DNA from: Pelargonium nanum
Taxonomy: Eukaryota; Streptophyta; Magnoliopsida; Geraniales; Geraniaceae
Length of the DNA: 20,537 nucleotides
Assembly: GCA_036897485.1 (NCBI GenBank)
Contig: JAYMTF010001936.1
Location: 1 to 20,537, forward strand
Direction: 5' to 3'
In this document: positions 1 through 7,467 of the stretch, in pieces
Layout of the letters: each line of letters begins with the position of its first letter
Position numbering within the stretch: the stretch's first letter is position 1
The notes under the pieces: model-generated
What the model was told of the DNA's origin: nothing
Seen by the model: only the letters and a program-made list of their open reading frames with translations
Databases searched by the model: none
Program-made: the position numbers and the translations under genes

Positions 1-690
1 ATCCCCGCCAAGAAGGCGGAGCGCGCGTCGCCGACTCTTATATCGGCGGCGCGTAGGCTACTCGCCACCGCCCTCATCGACGACCCGATGAACCTCTACT
101 TCGCTCTCGTGTCCCAGCATTGCGTCCCGATCCACTCCTTCCGATTCGTCTACAACTCCCTCTTCGGGACCTCGCTCGTCGCGATTCGAGCCTACGCGAC
201 CCAGTCTCGATACACTAGCTTTATAGAGATTCTGGCCAACGAGCCGAATCTTCACGAACGGTACACTGCTCGAGGAGAGAATGTAATGCTCCCGGAGGTG
301 CCGTTCGAGCAATTCCGGACCGGATCTCAGTTCTTCGTCCTGGCGAAGCGTCACGCGCTGGTGGTGATTGAGGACCGGAAGCTCTGGACCAAGTTCCGGC
401 TGCCGTGCCTGAACGCCGACTCGTGCTACCCGGAGGAGCACTACTTCCCGACGCTTCTGTCGATGAAGGACCCGAAGGGTTGCAGCCGGTTCACACTCAC
501 GCGAGTCAACTGGACCGACAGCTCCGGCGGCCACCCGCACACCTACCGGCCGGAGGAGCTGTCGCCGCAGCTCGTGCATAATCTTAGGGAGTCGAATTCG
601 GGCTCCTCCTACTTCTTTGCGAGGAAATTCTCGCCGGACTGCTTGACGCCGTTGATGGAATTGGCCGATGACGTCATTTTCCGGGACTGA
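1..690 (+). CDS. DUF266 / BC10-like glycosyltransferase (core-2/I-branching type), C-terminal part
   Basis: Frame 1 is open from the first base of the window to TGA at 688-690, giving the last 229 residues; the start lies to the left, outside the window. The protein matches the plant DUF266 (GT14-related) family typified by rice BC10. Family blocks seen are DDPMNLYFALVSQHCVPIHS with a following FVYNSLFG, then ENVMLPEVPFEQFRTGSQFF, a region around RHALVVIEDRKLW, the Cys-containing CYPEEHYFPTLLSM block with its acidic EEHY residues, and a C-terminal HPHTYRPEEL / SSYFFARKFSP end. Known members are type II Golgi membrane proteins that affect cell-wall composition; their exact donor and acceptor are not firmly established. 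No membrane segment is in the visible part, as expected because it would be N-terminal. The exon is far richer in GC than its flanks. A long ORF on the opposite strand (58-579) is its shadow. Family is confident; the precise reaction is not. Confidence 0.93.
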   Translation: MPAKKAERASPTLISAARRLLATALIDDPMNLYFALVSQHCVPIHSFRFVYNSLFGTSLVAIRAYATQSRYTSFIEILANEPNLHERYTARGENVMLPEVPFEQFRTGSQFFVLAKRHALVVIEDRKLWTKFRLPCLNADSCYPEEHYFPTLLSMKDPKGCSRFTLTRVNWTDSSGGHPHTYRPEELSPQLVHNLRESNSGSSYFFARKFSPDCLTPLMELADDVIFRD

Positions 691-700
691 AGTGAGCTCG

Positions 701-1962
701 GTAAGTTCAATTAGCTCTTACCCTTTTCTGTTCTTCATTAAATTTTACATCTTTATTGGAATCAGGCTTGAATTGACTATAGAGTCGAGTGAGTTAAGAT
801 TGTTCGAGCTGTTATTGCTATTATCACTTCAAAATTATGTTTCATAGTCCATTTTGGGTTGAAATCTAATCCCTGAAAATGTGCTTATGTGTGAAAATTA
901 ATGTAGGTTGATTAGCTAAATTTAGGACATTTGTTATGCTATTGGAGCTAATTAGTTTATTTTATCATTTTGAGTTGCAATTTGGTTTGGTTGCTATGGA
1001 GTTGTGTGGTTACTTGTTTGCATTATAAATGTGCCTTTTAGTTACCTTAGGTATGTTCCCATTTAGTAGCGGGTTAGGTTCTAAAATGTGACTCGACAGA
1101 TACTGCCTAACTTGGGGTCAGTGCTTTCGGAGTGTATTAATTGGTTTATTACGATTGTTGCACATTATTTATTGTCTTGTCGATAATAAGAATGCCAAAC
1201 TTTTTTATTAGAAGAGTTTGGGAGATTAGTGGAGTGTGTTGTTATGCACACTGTAGCAATTGAAAACTTGCTAATCCTCGCTCGTGAAGACTTAAAAACA
1301 GCTTTTGATTTTGGTCAACCAAACCTCCCAATTTTTCAATGAATCTTATCTACTGCTTTGTGCACTTTTTGGCATATGGTTCATACGTAATTTGAAATGT
1401 TATGCATATTGGGTTTGTTGGGACAAGTTTTTCAAATGAAAGCATTCCAAATAATCAAACTTTATGGTGTTGAATTGATCATTAAGTTTATTGGATCTGG
1501 TCATCTTTGTTAGATGTACAAGTCCACACTACTAGCAGTTTCTATACCCAACATTTGACACTTTAGTACTGTATGGTTGGTTAGGTGAGAATGATAATGT
1601 TAAGGTTTGTTTTTCTTAGGGCCGTACAAATGAGTGGCCCTTTAAAGGCGGTCGGCGTTTGTTGAAAAACAGGGTTTGCATCATTTTTTATAATACTACA
1701 AGAAAAATTTAAAATGGTTTGAGATCATGTGTGGTGTTCTGTACCTTCTTGACTTCTTGTGATTAGATTTAGGTCATTTTGCACATGCCCATGTTATAGA
1801 CTTGTAGTACAATGTTGACCCATGAATATTAGGATGCTTATTTATTTATTTATAATAATGTCCACACTTCACAGTGAGTGGTAGTGGTAGATCTGATCTC
1901 TCATTTAATAAGTTGTTTTGAATGTATCTGTTTGTTAATGTGTGTTTGAATATGTTATCCAG
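701..1962 (+). other. Probable 3' UTR intron of the DUF266 gene
   Basis: A strong donor, CTCG|GTAAGTTC, lies 10 bases after the stop codon. A T-rich stretch ending TATGTTATCCAG, at 1961-1962, is a good acceptor. Between them the sequence is AT-rich with stops in every frame. The sequence from 1963 would then be the second 3' UTR exon, ending somewhere near 2150-2300. The donor and acceptor are seen; that they are used together is inference. Confidence 0.5.
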
Positions 1963-2300
1963 GAGAGAATAAGATGAAGGAATCCAAGTGAGAAGACATT
2001 GATGAGTTTGTGGGGTGTGGAAACAAACAAAGCCCATACCCAGAAGACCCAATGTGATTTCCTGGAAGCTTCATTGCAACAACAAAAATTACACATGGTT
2101 TGTATTTTGTCTGTGTTTGTAATTGTATATAGATCAAGAGGGAATATAGAATTCAGTTTTCTTTTTCTTTTTTTGGTTGGGAAAAGCTATGGAAGAAATG
2201 GGGATAGAGCTTTAGTGTGGAGTGTAGAGAAAAGCAACACCAAGGCTAGTTGCTTTTTTTCAAAGAAAAGAATAATGTTGATATATATTTAAATATAATC
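1963..2300 (+). other. Probable terminal 3' UTR exon of the DUF266 gene
   Basis: This follows the putative acceptor at 1961-1962. It contains no coding sequence that I recognise: the reading frames here (for example 1999-2292) are short, lack family motifs and overlap open frames on the other strand. AT-rich, T-run-rich sequence towards 2150-2300 could hold the poly(A) site, but no single site can be chosen from sequence alone. Confidence 0.35.
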
Positions 2301-2589
2301 TCCCATTTGCTCCTTCCTTGTCACCTTCATCACCTACCTTCTTTTTGCTTGAATCTATTCTTATGAGCTGATGATGGTGTGAGCTTTGTAGTATTTAAAT
2401 TTTGCAAAGTCATTAAATTGTTAAGTTTTTCAGGTTGTTTAATTTGGACATGAAACAGGTTGATGGTGTTCAGTTTTGTGTGGCATTGAGGTTCAAGAGG
2501 TGTATTATAATTTTATGCAGATCATTTATATAGATGTGAGGTTGCAATTTTTAATTGGAGAAGGTTTCAAAATGGTCTTCTTAACCATC

Positions 2590-2785
2590 AAGCGAGTGAG
2601 TCAACTGGTAAGAAGTTGTGAAGTTTAACATGAGGTCTTGAGTTCGAGTCTTAGGAAATGCAGCGGTGTGAAAACTTGATAGGGAGAGTTTTACTGTCCT
2701 TGTGTCCTACCCGGCTCGAATGAGGATTAATTTGAGTGTGATGTGAGTTAAATGTGCTGATATCGGGCCCGGTTTCCATTTCTAT
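2590..2785 (+). mobile_element. tRNA-derived SINE-like sequence, degenerate
   Basis: An A-box-like stretch (GAGTCAACTGGTAAG, about 2597-2611) is followed by TGAGGTCTTGAGTTCGAGTC (about 2630-2650), which resembles the pol III B box (GGTTCGANNCC). A tRNA-unrelated body follows, with GAGGATTAATTTGAG and a GATATCGGGCCCGG block that recalls plant SINE 3' regions. No clear target-site duplication was found, so the ends are approximate. It has no coding content. Confidence 0.45.
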
Positions 2786-3422
2786 TTCAATTTACTCTTT
2801 TATTCTTAGTATTCATTTTGTTTAAGCAAAAATGAAGAGATGGCCCATGTGGATGTGGCCATGAAGTATCCTATGAACAATACAAAACAACCCAAATTCA
2901 TATGATATTTGGATTATGGCCCAAACACCAACACCAAACCCAATCTCAATTTTTTTTTTTTTTTTGCCACAATCAACATTCATTGTCAAATATTTCAATC
3001 TATGCACCTCTTTGTAGATTTGTAAAGATATTAAGAAAATCTTATTTTAGGGGTAAAGATATTTTCATGTATCCAAACAAGAGTGGAAGATGTTAAGAAG
3101 ATTTAGTATTAAAAGTATATAAAATAATATTGCAAAGAGATAAGTAGTTGCAACTATTTTTGTGAAATTTTTAGGCCTAGTTGACAACTTGGAATAATTT
3201 AAGCAATTATGCACCAACATCCAAACACAATACTTTGCTTTTGTTGTTTCCTTATCAAGTCATCAATTAAAAAATGGGAAATAGATATATTACAACAATA
3301 ACATTACCAAACTAGCATCATCACCATATAATAATCAAATTTGTGAGCTTTACAATATGGACTCAAATATGGGTTCCTTTAAAAAAAATGTCAACTAAAG
3401 CCTCCAGCAAATAACCACATCC

Positions 3423-3433
3423 ACTATAAAAGC
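3423..3433 (+). repeat. Left target-site duplication of the SINE
   Basis: ACTATAAAAGC lies immediately before the SINE body and is repeated exactly at 3576-3586. An 11-bp exact direct repeat that abuts the A tail on the far side is the expected mark of target-primed insertion. Confidence 0.65.
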
Positions 3434-3575
3434 AAGTGGTTAATACACCTTTGGATTTCCTATGAGGTCTCAAGTTCGAGCCTCCTTATCGACGATATGA
3501 GGTGAGATTTGTGGGGTGTAGTTTTGAGTGACGCTCCCAAAGAGAGTGAGAAACATTTGAATATGATTTCAAAAA
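3434..3575 (+). mobile_element. tRNA-derived SINE with intact target-site duplication
   Basis: The 142-bp body starts with AAGTGGTTAATACACC, an A-box-like region. It carries a B-box-like TGAGGTCTCAAGTTCGAGCC (about 3461-3482) and ends in a short A run. It is bracketed by two perfect copies of ACTATAAAAGC. The pol III-type boxes, small size, A tail and flanking repeat together fit a SINE. Its head shares the TGAGGTCT..AGTTCGAG block with the sequence at 2590-2785, so the two may be related. Confidence 0.65.
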
Positions 3576-3586
3576 ACTATAAAAGC
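3576..3586 (+). repeat. Right target-site duplication of the SINE
   Basis: This is an exact copy of the 11-bp sequence at 3423-3433, directly following the A run that ends the SINE body. Confidence 0.65.
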
Positions 3587-4645
3587 CTCCCCTAAATGAC
3601 ATTATGATTCTACAAAAAGTTTCATATAACATACAAAAGAATATGTATAAAACAAAGGCCTTAGACCCACCCCAAATTGTTGAGTTTCCACCCTAAATTT
3701 GTACTAATAAATAGAGAAATATGTGGGTGTTTAAATTTTTTTATGAGTAATTGTTGATGATACATGAAAATTTTGGTCAATCACCACATGACGCATGTAC
3801 CTTAAGATCATCAACATCCACGTTAGATGATCATACATGAGTCTGAATACGAAGAAATGGATAACCGACTCTCATACATAGGTTAGCACGAAACGAGACA
3901 TAAGACGAGTGCAACTTGTGTGGTAATTCACCCGCGTCTAACTCACGTGACAATGCAAATGTCCATTGTCATGCGCACATAACTCTATGTTCTATGGAAT
4001 GGACCAAAGACATACACGTTGAAGACCATGACATAACTCCTATTACGCCAAAAGAGTGGATAGAGGTGTTCCAACAATTCATAGAGACGTATGATCGGTA
4101 TGTTTGCATTTAGTCGCCAAATCAACTAAACGCCACCCTTAGCTCAACCTGAAGGATCCATGGGTGGAGGTGTCAACTAATTCCATAATTCTCTCATAAA
4201 CTTAAATATACTACACAATAGATTCACAATCACTAACACAATACCCAGATTTCAGTCTTTGGAAGAAAAAAATAAAAATCACCAGCACTATACTTAGTGG
4301 GGAGGCTAGCTAGGTCTCAAAACTATATATTTACAGTGGTCCCTTTGGCCATCAATTCATGCCACTTGATACTTGTTTTTATACACTAAAGCTCATGATT
4401 TTCCACATCTTTATATACAAATATCTAGTTTTAACATCATCTTTCACCCATACAAATTGTTTTCTAAAATTGACATATTGCCCAGTCCTTTTCTTCATCT
4501 CACCAGTAGGTGAATCAACCCTTTCAATCACACATTAATCATTTACAAATAACAATTATAAAAATATGGGGAACAAATCATTTTAATAACACACCATCTT
4601 CAAGATTGTTGTAAATTATTTATTAAAATTTCACAACTATTAAAA

Positions 4646-4985
4646 TACTACAAGAGAAACTGCGTTTAGCTACGAAATCAGCCACGAGGTGTCTTCTATC
4701 GTAAATCAGCTACGAAAATCCGTAGTCGATCAGCTACGGACCGGCCTGTAGCTAATTTACTTAACTGATCAGCTACGGGCGGTCCGTCGCCGTTCCGTAG
4801 TTGATCAGCTACGGATACTACAAAGAAACTGCGATAAGCTACGAAATCAGCTACGAGGTGCCTTCCGTCGCAAATCAACTACGAAAACCTGTTGTCGATC
4901 AGCTACGGACCGACCTGTAGCTGATTTACTTAACTGATCAGCTACGGGCGGTCCGTCGCCGTTCCGTAGCTGATCAGCTACAGAC
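4646..4985. repeat. Tandem duplication of ~170 bp inside the CACTA-type element
   Basis: Unit 1 (4646-4815) and unit 2 (4816-~4985) both begin with TACTACAA and run through the same series of blocks, including CTTAACTGATCAGCTACGGG and GGTCCGTCGCCGTTCCGTAG. They differ by a few substitutions and about one indel. The duplicated unit includes the element's own terminal sequence. Confidence 0.8.
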
Positions 4986-5104
4986 TCAGTCGCAAAAAAT
5001 CAGCTACAACCTTAACAGCTACGGGCCGATTTTTGTAGCTGTTCTGTAGTTGATTCAATCAGATACGAAAAATTTCGTAGCTAAACATTGTTTTTCTTGC
5101 CGTG
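4646..5104. mobile_element. Non-autonomous CACTA-type (En/Spm-like) element
   Basis: The left end reads TACTACAAGAGAAACTGCG, one base off the plant CACTA terminus CACTACAAGA. The right end, read inward on the minus strand, is CACGGCAAGAAAAACAATG. Both ends run into TTTAGCTACGAAAT, so the termini are inverted repeats. AAA flanks both sides (4643-4645 and 5105-5107), which fits a 3-bp target duplication but is weak because the sequence is A-rich. The interior is filled with direct and inverted copies of TCAGCTACGG / CCGTAGCTGA. This is the dense subterminal motif array typical of CACTA elements, where the transposase-associated protein binds. There is no transposase gene. A 60-codon minus-strand frame inside it is a by-product of the repeats. 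Confidence 0.7.
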
Positions 5105-5965
5105 AAATAAGAAAATCATGGTTACCTAAACAATAATTCAAGATTTAGAACATTTATAAATGAATGTTGAGTGATGAAGAAGAAGATGAAAGAGGCCATC
5201 ATTTGATTTGGTGTTTGTTTATTGGGGCCACCCAAGCAAGCAAGAGAAATGATAATAAGAGTGTTGTCCAATCAATTTTGATCATTACATTTTGGAGCTC
5301 AGTTGATGAAATATCATTAATAACCATAGCCTTCAAGATTGTCCTTTTCTCTGTGTTGTCCCAAAATATATCATTTTTCTGTTTTTGATAATACATCACA
5401 TGATAAGGAACAAAAACAAACAAATTTATGTTATTGTTAAGCATCACATGTTATGTTCACTGTAGAAGTACAATTTTGAAATATTTACCATTTGGTTTCA
5501 AAGCAAAGAAAGAAAAAAGAAGTGGAAAGTGAAGTAAAGCAATTGTGTGAATGTGTAATGTATGGGTTGTTCCAATCCATAGATTTCTTAAAAGAGAGGT
5601 TAAAAAAAAGCATCACATCAAACCCATAAATAAAAAAGCCATCTTGTTTTTGCACATTGTGCACAAGTTGGATCTCCACTTCCCCACTTCTTTCTCCAAT
5701 CAAAATATTCTCCCATAAAATAAAAACTAAAAAGAAAGAAAGTGAAATGGGCATGTAAATTGTTAATGATAAAGATAGTGTAACTACTTTCAATAGTTTT
5801 GAAGTTACTTTGGTTTGTTTTTGGAGAATAACCTCATTTCTGATTTTGCAACTCACAAGAGATTAATAGTGATGGTCTGATTACTTGTTTACACATGTTG
5901 CAAATTGAATAAAGATCATGAAATAACAACGTACGTTTGATCCATATTACAGTATTTATTTTATG

Positions 5966-6190
5966 AAAATGCTAAAAGAGTCTGTAAGACTCTTGATGAA
6001 TGTGTTAAGCATTGAAATAGTAGATGCTGAAGATGAGATGCTAAGCCACATTATTTTATATTCTCTCTCCTCTCGACATTTATTACAGTGGTGCTAAACA
6101 TTAAAGAAAAAATATTAAGTAGATGTTAAGCTCTCACACAATGTTGTGCACCTCATATAAGTATTGGAGATGCTTTAATGTGTTTAAGCT
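5966..6190. mobile_element. Possible MITE remnant
   Basis: Short related words recur here: ATGCTAAAAGAG, GTTAAGCATT, GATGCTAAGCC, GTGCTAAACATT, TGTTAAGCTCTC. The right side contains TATTGGAGATGCTTTAA, resembling the GGAGATGCTCTTA ends common in plant MITEs. No matching left terminus or target duplication was found. Low confidence. Confidence 0.2.
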
Positions 6191-6556
6191 AACATTTAAT
6201 GTTGATAATAGACTCAATCAATTGACATTAATGATTTAGAAAATAAAAGGTAAACTTAAGTATATAATTAAATGATGATTTAAGGATTGTTTTAGATAGG
6301 AGGACCCAAATGAGATGCACTTGAAAAATAGAGAGAGAGAGTAGCTTCTACAGTCTCTTTCCCCAAAAAAGGGAAGGAGGTTGGCATTGGCAACACCCAC
6401 CCCACCACATCACACCAGTGTGTCCGTACAGTCTAGCTGGAATCCAGAATATGAGATTGCATATATGGAGTCAGTAACTACTGTGTGAGACACAACACTC
6501 TCTTTGCCTATTTTGCTTTGCAACTTGCAAAACCCATCACCATTAGACTCCACACA

Positions 6557-6572
6557 TCTCTCTCTCTCTCTC
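6557..6572 (+). repeat. (TC)8 microsatellite in the bZIP leader
   Basis: Eight TC units lie about 40 bases before the 5' UTR intron donor at 6609. Pyrimidine runs are frequent in plant 5' leaders and core promoters, which supports transcription starting just upstream. No definite TATA box could be assigned. Confidence 0.8.
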
Positions 6573-6608
6573 ACCATTCTGTGTTTTCTGAAGAAATACA
6601 GAGAAAAG

Positions 6609-7309
6609 GTAAGCTTTTTTTTTTCCCCTACAAATTTTAACAACAAAGGCTGGAGATTTCTTTTCTTTTTTTTCTTCTGGAAGCAAGAATGTAAGTTTTG
6701 GGTTGTTGGGTTTTCTTGTTTGGAGACTGTTGCTACAAATTTTTGTATCTCAAGGTTTGATGATGGTGCATATAGGAGAAATTTGGGTTATTTTTGTTGT
6801 TTTTAACTTCACACTGTTGCATTGGTTTTAGTTTTCAATCTGAATGTTGAATGTGGGGTTTTTATTTTGAGCCTTTTAGACAAAATTTTCTGTCTGATTT
6901 CTGTTTGGTTGCTGAGGAAGAGTGAGGAATTGTAGATGATTTTTGTTTTGTGTGTGTATATATAAACAAAAAATTCATCTTTTTTCCCCTTCATATTTGA
7001 GGCTGTGATGATGGTAAATGCAAGAAAGAAAAGAAGAAAACTGAAAACCCACTTAAATCTGAAATGTGAAAGTTGACTGATAGCATTGTATATAATTTTC
7101 TCCTATTATTTTAATAAACAGCTGGGGTTTATGGGATGTGGGTGTTTTCAAAAATTTCATTTTGGTGATTTAAGCAGTTCAATTTGGGGAAAGTTTTTTC
7201 TTGATTCTTGAACTCTCTCCTGGAGATCTTTTGTTGTTGTGTTTGCAATGGTTTCTTTGTTGTTGTGTTTTTCTTTTTGTTTTGTCATTTTCTTATCATT
7301 CTTTTTCAG
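6609..7309 (+). other. 5' UTR intron of the bZIP gene
   Basis: The donor AAAAG|GTAAGCTT is close to consensus. The acceptor at 7308-7309 ends a long T-rich tract (CTTATCATTCTTTTTCAG). The intervening 701 bp is T-rich, as plant introns are. The first leader exon would then be roughly 6490-6608 and the second 7310-7467. A 5' UTR intron fits the distance between the CT-rich leader and the start codon. An alternative acceptor ends at GACAG, 7333. Confidence 0.6.
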
Positions 7310-7323
7310 CAAGGTAGGTTAGG

Positions 7324-7447
7324 ATGCTGACAGTAACTTGGCAATAATGTTGTTCTAATGAGAGGAACTTGTGTTCTGTTTTGTCATATAAGAAGCACTG
7401 AAGAGCTTAATTATCAAATTTATGAGAAGCTGATGGCAACCCTGTAA
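7324..7447 (+). promoter_or_regulatory. Chain of three overlapping upstream ORFs before the bZIP start
   Basis: uORF1 (7324-7347) encodes 7 residues and ends TAA, overlapping the ATG of uORF2 in TAATG. uORF2 (7347-7358) encodes 3 residues, and its TAA again overlaps the ATG of uORF3. uORF3 is the 29-codon frame at 7358-7447. All three lie after the predicted acceptor at 7309, so they would be in the mature leader, and each is in a different frame. uORF3 stops 20 bases before the main ATG. Such an arrangement would be expected to lower or condition translation of the bZIP protein; that effect is inference. Confidence 0.5.
7358..7447 (+). CDS. uORF3, 29-residue upstream peptide of the bZIP mRNA
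   Basis: The peptide begins MRGTCVLFCHIRSTEEL and ends YEKLMATL before TAA. It is the longest of the three leader ORFs. It has a normal-looking composition, with two Cys in a hydrophobic N-terminal part and a charged middle, rather than low-complexity sequence. The stop lies 20 bases upstream of the main start, leaving little room for reinitiation. I do not recognise it as a named conserved upstream peptide. Whether it is translated or conserved cannot be told from one sequence. Confidence 0.35.
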   Translation: MRGTCVLFCHIRSTEELNYQIYEKLMATL

Positions 7448-7467
7448 TATTATATACATAATTCACC

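Larger units (their letters stand above)
2301..6400. other. Intergenic region between the DUF266 and bZIP genes
   Basis: Apart from the two SINE-like sequences and the CACTA-type element annotated separately, this 4.1-kb stretch holds no gene that I can support. Open frames of 60-123 codons occur on both strands (for example 5485-5856 on the minus strand), but they are AT-rich, low in complexity and without recognisable domains. About 3780-4180 is less AT-rich than its surroundings and remains unexplained. About 5960-6190 is rich in GCTAAG/TTAAGC-type words and may be a MITE remnant. The part next to 6400 is presumably the bZIP promoter. Confidence 0.6.

Noticed and set aside
58..579. 173-codon open frame on the minus strand
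   Set aside because: It lies antisense to the GC-rich DUF266 exon, which has clear family motifs; it is a shadow frame.
4696..4878. 60-codon minus frame with repeated VADQL-type residues
   Set aside because: The repeats come from the GCTACGG motif array of the CACTA-type element, not from a gene.
5485..5856. 123-codon minus frame with a hydrophobic stretch
   Set aside because: AT-rich composition makes hydrophobic codons common; no homology, splice context or promoter supports it.
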